From NCBI GenBank assembly GCA_037367405.1, contig JAZKJV010011400.1, forward strand, positions 5,826,501 through 5,890,500: DNA of 64,000 nucleotides, in the 5' to 3' direction. The translations under genes and the position numbers were made by a program. The notes beneath the pieces are model-generated. The model was not told the DNA's origin. It ran no database searches and worked only from the letters and a program-made list of their open reading frames with translations. Within the stretch, counting starts at the first letter, position 1, and the number at the start of each line of letters is the position of its first letter. This document shows positions 24,053-32,822 of this stretch, in pieces. Source of the stretch: Ottelia alismoides (taxonomy: Eukaryota; Streptophyta; Magnoliopsida; Alismatales; Hydrocharitaceae).

Positions 24053-25818
24053 ACCAGCCCGATCGCTCACAGCCAGGCACCATCATACCTGCAGCCCGCC
24101 ATTGCTACTGGATGTCGGCTGTTCAACTGGCCGCCAGGGCAGGCTGGTGTTGGCTGAGCCTGCTAGTGCTGGCCGGCAACCTGCTGGGGCAAGAGACGAC
24201 CCATATTCGACTGACCGATGTCAGCGATTCCAGCGGCATTGAGTTTGTGCATACCGATGGCGGCAGCGGCCAGCGATTCATCGTGGAATCGGTCGTGGGT
24301 GGCCTGGCAACGTTTGATTATGACGGTGATGGCCGGGTCGATATCTTTTTTCCCAATGGTGCACCGCTGGGGCGCGAATTGCCGCGCGATCCAGTCCAGG
24401 CGCGTGCCTTCCGACCGGCGCTCTATCGCAACTTGGGTGACTTTAAATTCACGGATGCGACCCAAGCGGCGGGCTTGGACCGTATAACCTACGGTATGGG
24501 CGCCGTAGCGGCCGACTACGATGAAGACGGTGATGTCGATCTGTATGTGAGCAACTTTGGCCAGAACATTCTTTATCGCAACAATGGCGATGGGACATTC
24601 GTCGATTCAACTGCTGCGGCTGGCTTGAATCTGCCAGATCGCGTCGGGGCTGGTTGTGCGTTTCTGGATGCGGAGAACGATGGTGATCTCGATCTGTATG
24701 TGGGCAGCTACGTTCAGTTCACGCTCGCGCAACACCAGCAGAGATGGATCGGGCAACATGCCTTTCATCCTGGCCCCACGGACTACCCTGCCAGCCCCGA
24801 TGCGCTGTTTCTCAATGCTGGCGACGGTACCTTTGTCGACGTGAGCCAACGCTCGGGTATCGCCTCGCAAGGCAATTACAGCATGGGCGTAGTTGCCCTG
24901 GATGTCGATGATGATGCCGACACAGACATCATGGTGGCTAACGATCAGCGACCCAACACACTATGGATCAATGATGGGCGCGGTAACTTTGAAGACCATG
25001 CCGTGCTCAGCGGCGTCGCCTTTGATCGAACCGGCAAAGCCAATGGCAATATGGGTATCGAAGTAGGAGACGTCAACAACGATGGGCTGTTGGACTTGTT
25101 TACCACTACGTATCAGGACGAGATGCCTGTGCTCTATAGGAACCTGGGCGGCGGTTTGTTTATGGATGAAACCAACGTCGCCCAAATAGACCACCGCTTG
25201 CATCCGCATGTTACGTGGGGATGTGGCATGGTGGACTTCGATCACGATGGCGATTTGGATCTATACGTAGCCTGCGGTCACTTTATGGACAACATTCAAC
25301 ACATCGATGACCGCACCGCGGTGAAGGTGCGCGACTTTATGCTCGAGAATCGCGGAGGCAAGTTTGTCGACGTCACCAGTGCTGCGGGCAGTGGCATGCA
25401 GATGGTCCAGAGCAGTCGCGGGGCAGCGTTCGAAGACTTCGATAACGACGGGGACATCGACGTGGTCGTACTCAATGCCAACGCGCGGCCTGGCCTGTTG
25501 CGAAACGATTCGAAGCTGGCCTCTGGAGCCGTGCTGATACAGTTGGTCGGAGTCCAGCACAACCGTGGCGGTATCGGCGCGAAATTGTCTTTGAAAAAAA
25601 TTCCGCAGACCGTGCGTCCGGCCCTGGCTGGTCGCGGTTATCAAAGCCATTACGGCACGCATTTGCATGTGACTGTGCGCGATCGTATTGATTTAGAAGT
25701 TGTAATCCACTGGCCAGGGGGGGTGGTTGAGTATTTTTCCCTGCCTCAGGGTGTCTTGACCCACTCTTTGGTTCAAGGGCGAGGCGAGGTGGGTTTACGG
25801 GAGTCTAAAGCACGGTGA
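24049..25818 (+). CDS. CRTAC1-family FG-GAP/VCBS and ASPIC/UnbV protein, exported
   Basis: A 589-residue protein with a GTG start overlapping the TPR gene. A hydrophobic segment (WLSLLVLAGNLLGQ) serves as a signal. It carries many calcium-binding FG-GAP/VCBS repeats with DxDxDGxxD cores (FDYDGDGRVDIFFPNG, DYDEDGDVDLYVSN, DVNNDGLLDLFTT, DHDGDLDLYVACG, DFDNDGDIDVVVL), which should fold as a beta-propeller. The C-terminus has an ASPIC/UnbV-like segment (GIGAKLSLK...GYQSHYGTHLHV...IHWPGGVVEYFSLP). It is probably a secreted or surface-attached protein of unknown ligand. Confidence 0.9.
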   Translation: MNQPDRSQPGTIIPAARHCYWMSAVQLAARAGWCWLSLLVLAGNLLGQETTHIRLTDVSDSSGIEFVHTDGGSGQRFIVESVVGGLATFDYDGDGRVDIFFPNGAPLGRELPRDPVQARAFRPALYRNLGDFKFTDATQAAGLDRITYGMGAVAADYDEDGDVDLYVSNFGQNILYRNNGDGTFVDSTAAAGLNLPDRVGAGCAFLDAENDGDLDLYVGSYVQFTLAQHQQRWIGQHAFHPGPTDYPASPDALFLNAGDGTFVDVSQRSGIASQGNYSMGVVALDVDDDADTDIMVANDQRPNTLWINDGRGNFEDHAVLSGVAFDRTGKANGNMGIEVGDVNNDGLLDLFTTTYQDEMPVLYRNLGGGLFMDETNVAQIDHRLHPHVTWGCGMVDFDHDGDLDLYVACGHFMDNIQHIDDRTAVKVRDFMLENRGGKFVDVTSAAGSGMQMVQSSRGAAFEDFDNDGDIDVVVLNANARPGLLRNDSKLASGAVLIQLVGVQHNRGGIGAKLSLKKIPQTVRPALAGRGYQSHYGTHLHVTVRDRIDLEVVIHWPGGVVEYFSLPQGVLTHSLVQGRGEVGLRESKAR

Positions 25819-25933
25819 ACTTGCCTTGATGGCATTCTGACTGCCGTAGGGATTGTGCGGTGGAATCCCAGTGCATATACTCGCTGAGATCTCTTCTTGT
25901 TATTGTTCTGTCATAATCCCCACGAGGTGAGGT

Positions 25934-27073
25934 ATGAGGGCTGTCGGTCAAGCGGTAATCAATCGCCGCGGTTTTACGCTGGTCGAGCTTCTGGTCGTGA
26001 TTGCTATTATTGGGATCCTGGTTGGGTTGCTGTTGCCGGCAGTGCAAGCGGCGCGTGAAGCGGCTCGGCGGATGAGCTGCAGCAACAATCTCAAGCAGCA
26101 GGGTTTGGCCCTGCACAATTACGAGTCCGCGTTCAAGCGTTTTCCGGCTCACTGCATGGGTGCTGGTAACATGAACACAGGCATCGCGGCGGGGGTTATC
26201 GGTGGTCAGCGCGGCGTGTATGCCGGCTGGCATGCGCTGCTCCCCTACCTGGAGCAACAACCGCTGTATCAAAACATCGAATCGGCTCAAATCACACCAT
26301 GGGCTGACAATCCAACCGGCGTTTTCTTGCTCATCGCTACGCGGCTGCCATTCCTGCAATGTCCTAGCGACACAGGGGAAACGGATCCATCGCGACCTCA
26401 GCGTACCAATACGCTCAGCAGCTACGCATTCTGCGTGGGTGACAACTATGCTTCGACGCAAGTGAACCCAGGTGAACGTACCAACGCGGCGTTAGCCATT
26501 CAGAAGTTACCGATCAACAATCGAGGTATCTTCGGCCGTTACTTCTATCCTTCGATGGCTACGATTACCGACGGGACTAGCAACACCATTGCGTTTGCCG
26601 AACGACAACGTCCTCACGAAATCGTCAATCGCGGTATGGTCACAGCCGTTGCTGGATCGATTACGACGCTGCAACCGATTGTGTGTCGAGCCACGTTGAT
26701 TGGCAATCGCTACATCGATCAGTCGGCCATTCCAGTGGGTGATAACGCAGTTGGTTACCGAGGCTTTGGTGGGAACGCTTACTTTGCAGCAGTATCGACC
26801 ATTCTGCCTCCCAACTCAGCTTCGTGTTTGATTGCTGAAGGCGGCATCTCGTATCACCACACCAACGGCATATGGACAGCCGGCAGCGAGCACACCGGCG
26901 GCGTTCAAGTCGCTATGGCCGACGGCAGCGTGCGTTTCATCGGCGACAGTATTGATACTGGCAACCTGGGTGTCGTGGCTCCGCTGCTGACCATGGGTGG
27001 ACCAAGTCCTTTCGGTGTGTGGGGTGCGCTGGGTACCAAAGCCGGTGGCGAACCAGTTTCAGCCCCTGAATAA
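25934..27073 (+). CDS. DUF1559-domain type II pseudopilin
   Basis: A 379-residue protein. After a short leader, [27 protein letters not shown] is a textbook type IV pilin/type II secretion prepilin cleavage site and N-helix, followed by [27 protein letters not shown], the start of DUF1559 (SBP_bac_10). Conserved C-terminal marks of the family are GG...[15 protein letters not shown] near residues 315-340. Such genes are massively expanded in planctomycetes. A small lipoprotein with a carboxypeptidase-regulatory-like fold follows, the usual partner. It is probably an exported cell-surface or pseudopilus protein. Confidence 0.95.
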   Translation: MRAVGQAVINRRGFTLVELLVVIAIIGILVGLLLPAVQAAREAARRMSCSNNLKQQGLALHNYESAFKRFPAHCMGAGNMNTGIAAGVIGGQRGVYAGWHALLPYLEQQPLYQNIESAQITPWADNPTGVFLLIATRLPFLQCPSDTGETDPSRPQRTNTLSSYAFCVGDNYASTQVNPGERTNAALAIQKLPINNRGIFGRYFYPSMATITDGTSNTIAFAERQRPHEIVNRGMVTAVAGSITTLQPIVCRATLIGNRYIDQSAIPVGDNAVGYRGFGGNAYFAAVSTILPPNSASCLIAEGGISYHHTNGIWTAGSEHTGGVQVAMADGSVRFIGDSIDTGNLGVVAPLLTMGGPSPFGVWGALGTKAGGEPVSAPE

Positions 27074-27092
27074 GCGGCTGGGTCATCGATCA

Positions 27093-27165
27093 GCGCTCAC
27101 CGGAATAGAGCTCGCCGGAATAGAGCTCAGTAAAATAATGACGCAGTGTCCGCGGACACTGCGTC
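27093..27165. repeat. Tandem 15-mer pair followed by a perfect 26-nt palindrome
   Basis: Two copies of CCGGAATAGAGCTCG/A lie at about 27100-27129. Shortly after, 27140-27165 is a perfect palindrome: arm GACGCAGTGTC, centre CGCG, then the reverse arm. It sits between the pseudopilin stop and the lipoprotein start. It could be a terminator stem (no T tract follows) or a protein-binding site. Confidence 0.7.
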
Positions 27166-27207
27166 GATTGCTTACCAGCGTTCAGTAAACGTTTCCCAAT
27201 ATTTCCA

Positions 27208-27639
27208 ATGCGTAGGATCGCGGTGTCGCCCATGAGATTTTTGTTGTTGGTTCTGCTGATGGTTTCGCTTGGCTGCGCACCGGAAGAGGGCCCCAAGACA
27301 GTTGAGGCTTCAGGAGTTGTCACGCTCGATGGCAGTCCTGTGGAAAAGGCACAGGTGATCTTCATCGACAATAACTCTTCTAACCCAGCCTCGGCCACCA
27401 CCGATGCCCAAGGGCGATTCAGCTTGATGCACAACGGGCAAAAGAAGGGCGCGGTGCCCGGCGATTACAAGGTCCAGGTTAGCAAGACTCTGCTCAAGGG
27501 TAACGACAGTGGGAGTGCTGAAGTCACCATCAGTTTCGGCTTGCCCAAAAAGTATTCCTCGGTTGTCACGTCCGGTCTGACCTGTACGGTACCCAGCACC
27601 GGCAAGAGCGACATCAAGCTGGAGCTGACATCCAAGTAA
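27208..27639 (+). CDS. Small lipoprotein with carboxypeptidase-regulatory-like domain
   Basis: A 143-residue protein with a lipobox VSLGC after the hydrophobic FLLLVLLMV, so it is a predicted membrane-anchored lipoprotein. Past the anchor, VEASGVVTLDGSPVEKAQVIFID...ASATTDAQGRFSL...GAVPGDYKVQVSK is the beta-sandwich pattern of carboxypeptidase-regulatory or transthyretin-like domains often found next to DUF1559 genes. The start at 27208 is not supported by a clear ribosome-binding site; ATG at 27232 would give a more typical short leader. The function is unknown. Confidence 0.85.
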   Translation: MRRIAVSPMRFLLLVLLMVSLGCAPEEGPKTVEASGVVTLDGSPVEKAQVIFIDNNSSNPASATTDAQGRFSLMHNGQKKGAVPGDYKVQVSKTLLKGNDSGSAEVTISFGLPKKYSSVVTSGLTCTVPSTGKSDIKLELTSK

Positions 27640-27681
27640 CGCTTGAGAACCCAAGCGGGTGCATCTCTGACAACTCTGTAC

Positions 27682-27701
27682 CCACCGTCGCCAGACGGTG
27701 G
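27682..27701. repeat. REP-type hairpin
   Basis: CCACCGTCGCCAGACGGTGG, an 8-bp stem around a GCCA loop, the same sequence as at 63849-63868 and (in part) 60005-60022. Confidence 0.75.
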
Positions 27702-27721
27702 ACGAGATAGATAACGGTGTC

Positions 27722-27765
27722 CCCGCTGTCAATCGCAATACTTTACATGTAAACTAATGCTTGCT
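27722..27765 (+). repeat. Inverted cassette arm, left
   Basis: This 44-nt segment (CCCGCTGTCA...ACTTTACATGTAAACTAATG...TTGCT) is nearly the reverse complement of 30017-30063. Both arms are followed inward by hexanucleotide repeats, and the pair encloses the YHYH gene. Confidence 0.75.
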
Positions 27766-27877
27766 ATTCGTACTCGTACTCGTACTCGTACTCGATGAAT
27801 TTACGTGACGCATCGAGTAGGAGTAGGAGTAGGAGTAGGAGTAGGAGTAGGAGTAGGAGTAGGAGTAGGAGTACGAG
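27765..27877. repeat. Hexanucleotide microsatellites forming an imperfect hairpin
   Basis: One degenerate and four exact TACTCG units (27765-27794) are followed, after a 20-nt spacer, by nine exact GAGTAG units (27815-27868) and one GAGTAC. The two arrays are partly complementary. Slippage in either could change arm lengths. Confidence 0.9.
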
Positions 27878-27913
27878 CCCTCAAATAAGCATTTGCTGAT
27901 TGGGTGTCGGCAT

Positions 27914-28240
27914 AAATGGCCTGCGGACGTTCGTCTGCGCTTCGCGCCATGATTCAAAACTCTATTTCCAATGGGACTGCATTGGCGCTCGGGGCCCAAG
28001 GCTCGGGTGGAACCTCGCCCTCCCACGCGGCGACAGGAACGCTGGGAGGGCGAGGCGGCGAGGCTCCCGCCGAGCTTTCGGTTTGTATCACCAACCAAAG
28101 ATTCATTGGTGTTAACGGCCTGGCATAAATGGCCTGCGGACGTTCCCCTGCGCTTCGTGCCATGATTCAAAACTCAAATTCCATTGGGACTGAATTGGCG
28201 CTCGGGGCCCAAGGCTCGGGTGGAACCTCGCCCTCCCATG
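27914..28240. repeat. Two direct copies of a ~114-nt intergenic repeat with an attached 3' module
   Basis: 27914-28027 and 28127-28240 are nearly identical, both reading AAATGGCCTGCGGACGTTC... to ...CTCGCCCTCCCA. Between them lies a module with ACCAACCAAAGATTCATTGG. Parts of the same family recur inverted at 60027-60381. The whole 27640-28621 stretch holds no convincing gene; the ORF at 28129-28545 is mostly repeat. Confidence 0.8.
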
Positions 28241-28621
28241 CCCTGCGCTTGGGAGAGGTTACGCCCTGGCTAGATGGCGTTTCCATCCGTCCAATCGAGC
28301 CGTTCAGCCTCTCGAAGTTTCGTACTATCCATGGAGTGGCACCATGGTTACTTCGCAGCTTGGCTCAATCACCGGATGGCTTCTCCCAGCGTGCACTGGC
28401 CAGGCTGGCAACCACGCCAGCGTCTGTGGCCGTGTGGCGATCATTGATCGCTGGCTGGTTGTACGTGTCATGCGACAAAAATACTTTTGATTTATCAAAC
28501 TTTTTCGCTTTTTTCTACTACGTTTGCCAGAGTTTGTCAAAGTAACAGCCGTCACAAGTGAGAAACTGGGGTGAGTCATTGGGTGGACCATACGGCTGAG
28601 GAAGGCAGGAGCAGACAGAAA

Positions 28622-29869
28622 ATGAAGCCCACAAGAACGTGGTCGTGGTCGATTGTAGTGGTCTGGCTGGTCGTGGGCTCGAGTATCCGGGCTCATGATG
28701 CTGATGCCCCAGTAACCGATGACCCGACCGCGCGGATTTGGACTTTGGCAGACAGTGGAGAACACGTTCATGGCGCTTACCTGGCCTCGCGCGATGGCCA
28801 GGTCCAGATACAGAGCGCGGGTGGCATTCTGGTCTCAGTGGAAATCGAGCGACTGACAATCCTGGATCAGAAATGGATTGCCAGACGGGTCATCCAGGTG
28901 CTGGAACTGAACGCAGTCATAGCGACAGATGCCCCCAACACAAAACTCGTCACGACTCAAGCAAACAACAAACCGGCGATCGCCGAGAGCTTTGAGCCCT
29001 TTGCGAGACTCAAGGCCATAAAGTATCGACAGGATGACAAGTTCTTCTATGTTGAGTCCAATTCGATGCCCGACCACCGGATGATGGTTGGCATCACCGC
29101 CTGGCAGCAGCAAGTTCCCTTGCCTCAACCTTACGTTGGAGACAACGCCTGGCGAATTCCTCTGGAACCGGTAGTTGCCAAAAATCCCCTCTCGGCCAGG
29201 TCCCACTTTTTCCGTGGTGCCATCGGCTTGGCCGCCAATGGTGTGCCAATCTTTAATCCCATCAAGAATGATGGACGTACCGATACGTTGCTGGCCGGGG
29301 AGTTGGATGAGTTCGGTGGCCACTGTGGACGAGCTGACGACTATCACTATCACATTGCGCCGACGCATCTCCAAACGATCGTGGGTGCCGACAAGCCGAT
29401 CGCCTATGCACTGGATGGTTATCCGATCTATGGCTACGCCGAACCCGACGGTGCTCTAGTTGAAGGACTGGACGCCTTCAATGGTCATTCAACTGCTGCC
29501 TTGGGTTATCACTATCATGCAACCAAGAACTATCCATATGTAAATGGCGGCTTTCATGGCGAAGTCAAAGAAGTCGGCGGCCAGGTGGACCCACAACCGC
29601 GGGCCGAGGGCCTGCGCGAGGCGCTCCCGCCGCTACGTGGAGCGAAGATTACAGGCTTTCAATCGCAGGACAACCAACGCTTCAGCCTCAAAATCGAAGT
29701 CGGCCGCGAGACTCGCTACGTTAACTATGTTGTGAACGCAGACGGGTCGGTCAAGTTTGACTATGTAGATGGCCAAGGCAAGGTTCAATCCAAAACCTAT
29801 GTCCAACGCGGTCCTGGCGCGGGTGAGCGCAGGAAAAACGGCGGACCTCCGCGGGGCAAGGATCGCTAG
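28622..29869 (+). CDS. Exported YHYH-domain protein
   Basis: A 415-residue protein. ATG at 28622 is chosen because it opens a clean signal peptide (MKPTRTWSWSIVVVWLVVGS...RAHD), with AGGAG upstream. The core has the YHYH-family signature: GGHCGRADDYHYHIAPTHL, AYALDGYPIYGYAEPDG and LGYHYHATKNYPYVNGGFHG over roughly residues 235-320, His-rich and probably metal-binding. The N-terminal part (about 40-110) resembles an SHD1-like surface module. The tail is basic. Proteins of this type are common in planctomycetes and have no assigned reaction. The gene lies inside an inverted repeat cassette pair. Confidence 0.88.
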   Translation: MKPTRTWSWSIVVVWLVVGSSIRAHDADAPVTDDPTARIWTLADSGEHVHGAYLASRDGQVQIQSAGGILVSVEIERLTILDQKWIARRVIQVLELNAVIATDAPNTKLVTTQANNKPAIAESFEPFARLKAIKYRQDDKFFYVESNSMPDHRMMVGITAWQQQVPLPQPYVGDNAWRIPLEPVVAKNPLSARSHFFRGAIGLAANGVPIFNPIKNDGRTDTLLAGELDEFGGHCGRADDYHYHIAPTHLQTIVGADKPIAYALDGYPIYGYAEPDGALVEGLDAFNGHSTAALGYHYHATKNYPYVNGGFHGEVKEVGGQVDPQPRAEGLREALPPLRGAKITGFQSQDNQRFSLKIEVGRETRYVNYVVNADGSVKFDYVDGQGKVQSKTYVQRGPGAGERRKNGGPPRGKDR

Positions 29870-29960
29870 ACAGGCCGAAGTTGCCGATTGCGCTGGTCGG
29901 TCGCAGCCATCGCGGAATGCTCATCATGAACCCGCCATCCTGTTTTGACTGGCGCAGTTC

Positions 29961-30063
29961 CTACTGCTACTCCTACTCCGCTTTCAGCGTGACGCTCGAG
30001 TAGGAGTAGGATGAAGAGCAAGCATTAGTCTACGTGTAAAGGAATTTGTGGCCTGACAGCGGG
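29961..30063 (-). repeat. Inverted cassette arm, right, with degenerate hexamer repeats
   Basis: CTACTGCTACTCCTACTCCG at 29961-29980 and CGAGTAGGAGTAGG at 29997-30010 are short relatives of the hexamer arrays at 27765-27877. 30017-30063 is the inverted counterpart of 27722-27765. The rest of 29870-30104 shows nothing else. Confidence 0.75.
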
Positions 30064-30104
30064 AACTAGCGACCTAGCGCCCATCGGCTGGCAAGACTAA
30101 CTGC

Positions 30105-31487
30105 TCATGTATCGCGTTTGCGCTCGTTGTAAAGCTCGCGGAAGGTTTTGGCCGGAGCGTCGGGCAAGTCGCGTTGCCGAGCCCATGTGTTAAGTGGGTT
30201 ATGGGTCAGAGCTTTGGGCAGCCATCGCAGACTGGTTCGAGCAATTGCCCCGACGCTGCGGAAGAGCCACGGTCGCTTTAATATATGCGACAAAGCTTTC
30301 ATCGATATGCGTTTGGTCCAGGGTATCAACTTGCGGCCCGCCAACTCGCCGCGCCACGCCAGCAGTTGATGATGCAGTGGAATCTTCACCGGACACACAT
30401 CGGTACACGAACCGCATAACGTACAGGCATACGGCAACGAATGATGGCGAGCCGCATCGTTGGCAGGTGACAACACACTACCAATTGGCCCAGGCACCAC
30501 GGCTGAATAACTGTGACCACCGCTGCGGCGATAGACAGGACAGGTATTCATGCAGGCACCGCAGCGAATGCACTGCAGCGACTCTTGGAATGTCTGGCTG
30601 GCCCGCAACTTCGATCGGCCGTTATCCACCAGCACGATGTGCAACTCGCATCCAGGCCGCGGACCATGGAAGTGCGAGGTATAAGTCGTAATCGGTTGGC
30701 CCGTCGCGCTTCTAGCCAACAGACGCGTGAAGACCGACAGATCGACCAAACGTGGAATAAACTTTTCAATACCCATGCAAGCGATATGAATCTTGGGCAG
30801 CGATACACCCAAGTCGGCATTGCCTTCGTTGGTGCAGACGACAAACCCACCGGTTTCAGCGATCGCAAAGTTGACCCCGGTGATACCCGCTTCGGCATCC
30901 ATGAATCTGCCACGCAAATGCCCGCGCGCCTGGCCGGTCAGGTAACTGGGATCTGAATTTCCAGCCGGCGTGCCGATGTGTTGATGGAAGGTCTCGCCGA
31001 CTTCTTCTTTTTTGATATGGATCGCCGGCAGCACAATATGGCTGGGCGACTCGCCGCGCAGTTGCACAATCCACTCACCCAAGTCGGTATCCACCACGGT
31101 CATGCCGCGGTCTTGGAGGTAGGGATTGAGATGGCACTCCTCAGTCAGCATCGACTTGCTCTTGACCACCTTCTTCACCCCGCGTTCGGCCAGGATGCGA
31201 TGGATGATCTCATTATGCTCCTGGGCATCTGCCGCCCAGTGAACCACCGCGCCCAGTCGAGTTGCGTTGGCTTCGAACTGCTCGAGATACTCGGGCAAAC
31301 GCGCCAGAGTGTGAGCCTTGATCTGCGCAGCCAACGTACGCAGTTGTTCCCACTCAGGCAACGATCTGGCCATGCGATCGCGTTTCTGTCGCACAAACCA
31401 GAGTGCACCATCATGCCAATGAGCCCTAGCCTCATTGCCGGCAAAGGTACGTGCGAGCGTGGAATGGTCGACATGCGGGGCATTCAT
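30105..31487 (-). CDS. lutB: Lactate utilization iron-sulfur protein LutB
   Basis: A 460-residue protein matching LutB in length and layout: an N-terminal LUD domain (KSKSMLTEECHLNPYL, SHIVLPAIHI, AIAETGGFVVCTNEGNADL) and two C-terminal 4Fe-4S clusters (CIRCGACMNTCPVYR near residue 307 and CTLCGSCTDVCPV near 358). LutB works with LutA and LutC to oxidise L-lactate to pyruvate. Neither partner is visible here, and the neighbouring gene is xseA, whose stop overlaps this start by one base (TGATG). The gene is the end of the long minus-strand run that begins at mlaE. Confidence 0.93.
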   Translation of the reverse strand: MNAPHVDHSTLARTFAGNEARAHWHDGALWFVRQKRDRMARSLPEWEQLRTLAAQIKAHTLARLPEYLEQFEANATRLGAVVHWAADAQEHNEIIHRILAERGVKKVVKSKSMLTEECHLNPYLQDRGMTVVDTDLGEWIVQLRGESPSHIVLPAIHIKKEEVGETFHQHIGTPAGNSDPSYLTGQARGHLRGRFMDAEAGITGVNFAIAETGGFVVCTNEGNADLGVSLPKIHIACMGIEKFIPRLVDLSVFTRLLARSATGQPITTYTSHFHGPRPGCELHIVLVDNGRSKLRASQTFQESLQCIRCGACMNTCPVYRRSGGHSYSAVVPGPIGSVLSPANDAARHHSLPYACTLCGSCTDVCPVKIPLHHQLLAWRGELAGRKLIPWTKRISMKALSHILKRPWLFRSVGAIARTSLRWLPKALTHNPLNTWARQRDLPDAPAKTFRELYNERKRDT

Positions 31488-32746
31488 CAGGTTATTCGCT
31501 CCAGGCGATTTACTTGCGAAGTGACTTTACCATCTTTCAAAACCGTGGTGATCGATTGGCCGATAACCAACTGATCGAGGCTTTCGACCACTTGACCACC
31601 GACAGCTTGCGTGGTCAGGCTATAGCCGCGGCCGATGACTTGCAGCGGGCTGAGCGCGTGAGCGGCTCGCGCCAGAACTTCCAGGCGTTGGCCATGCGAA
31701 CGCCAGTTATGCCAGATGGCGCTGCGCAGGCGCAGTTCCCATTCATCGATCATCTGACGACGCATGTTGATTTGTTCATGAGGACCAACCAGCGCGCGCG
31801 AGCACGATATATGCTCCAGTCTCTGCTGCAAGTGGCGTACGCGCGCGTGCATAATCGAAGCCATCCGCATTCGCTTTTGCGCAAGCAAGCCACTCAGTTC
31901 CGCCACGCTCGGCAGGCCAACCTCCGCGGCATTGGTGGGCGTCAGAGCGCGCGCATCCGCGGCCAGATCGCTCAGCGTTACATCCACTTCATGACCCACC
32001 GCCGAGATCGTTGGGATGGGCGAAGCAATCAACGCTCGCACCACGCGTTCGTCGTTGAAGCACCATAAATCTTCCAAGCTGCCGCCACCGCGACCCACGA
32101 CCAGCAGATCCAGTTTGGGACGAAGGCGTTTGGCCAATTGAATCCCGCGAACAATCTCTTCTACAGCCCCGACGCCCTGAACTTTGGCTGGGATAATGGT
32201 CAACTGCATCATCGGCCAGCGTCGTCGCGCCGCTTCGACAAAATCATGCACCGCAGCGCCGCTGGGACTGGTGACAAAGCCGACGCGCTGCGGGAAACGT
32301 GGCAGCGGTCGCTTGCGCGCCGGATCGAACAAGCCCTCGGCCGCAAGTCGCTTGTGCAATTGCTGAAAGGCCAACTGCAGACTGCCCTGCCCTTTGGGCT
32401 GGACGCGTTGAATAACCAATTGATAGGTGCCACGCGGCGGGTAAACTTCGACGCCTCCCAGACAGATGATCGCCTGGCCATCTTCCAATTGGAAGGGCAA
32501 CCGAGCCGCAGCCGAGCGCCACATGACGGCGCGTATCTGGCAGTCTTTGTCCTTCAACGTCATGTAATAGTGGCCACTGGAGGGCCGACTCAAATCGGAG
32601 ATCTCCCCTTCGATCCAGACTTGGGGCAACGACCCCTCGACCAGTTGCTTGATGCATAGCGTCAGTTGCGTAACGCTCAGCGGACTATCCTGGTCCAGCC
32701 CCGGGCCCGAAGTCGGATCGTCTTGAGAATAGTCGTACGACATCAA
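31487..32746 (-). CDS. xseA: Exodeoxyribonuclease VII large subunit
   Basis: A 419-residue XseA. It has the N-terminal OB-fold (LSVTQLTLCIKQLVEGSLPQVWIEGEISDLSRPSSGHYYMTLKD, read in parts), then RVGFVTSPSGAAVHDF, VVGRGGGSLEDLWCFNDE and ISAVGHEVDVTLSDLAADARALTPTNAAE, the catalytic signature of the family. The C-terminal part is the usual helical region. The small subunit gene xseB is not adjacent. Translation is coupled to lutB by a one-base overlap. It degrades single-stranded DNA in both directions during repair. Confidence 0.95.
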   Translation of the reverse strand: MMSYDYSQDDPTSGPGLDQDSPLSVTQLTLCIKQLVEGSLPQVWIEGEISDLSRPSSGHYYMTLKDKDCQIRAVMWRSAAARLPFQLEDGQAIICLGGVEVYPPRGTYQLVIQRVQPKGQGSLQLAFQQLHKRLAAEGLFDPARKRPLPRFPQRVGFVTSPSGAAVHDFVEAARRRWPMMQLTIIPAKVQGVGAVEEIVRGIQLAKRLRPKLDLLVVGRGGGSLEDLWCFNDERVVRALIASPIPTISAVGHEVDVTLSDLAADARALTPTNAAEVGLPSVAELSGLLAQKRMRMASIMHARVRHLQQRLEHISCSRALVGPHEQINMRRQMIDEWELRLRSAIWHNWRSHGQRLEVLARAAHALSPLQVIGRGYSLTTQAVGGQVVESLDQLVIGQSITTVLKDGKVTSQVNRLERIT

Positions 32747-32822
32747 TGGCTGGCAACAAAAGGTAGGAGTGAGTTAACGGCAGGGGAGATGACCTGGACT
32801 GGCGACCTGCATCTTCGTCCAA

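Noticed and set aside
27140..27165. Intrinsic terminator
   Set aside because: The stem is strong but no run of T follows on either side; kept only as a palindrome of unknown role.
27765..27877. CRISPR array
   Set aside because: Period is six bases with no unique spacers; it is a microsatellite.
28129..28545. 138-codon open frame
   Set aside because: The first third is dispersed repeat that reads open in several frames. No ribosome-binding site or domain was found.
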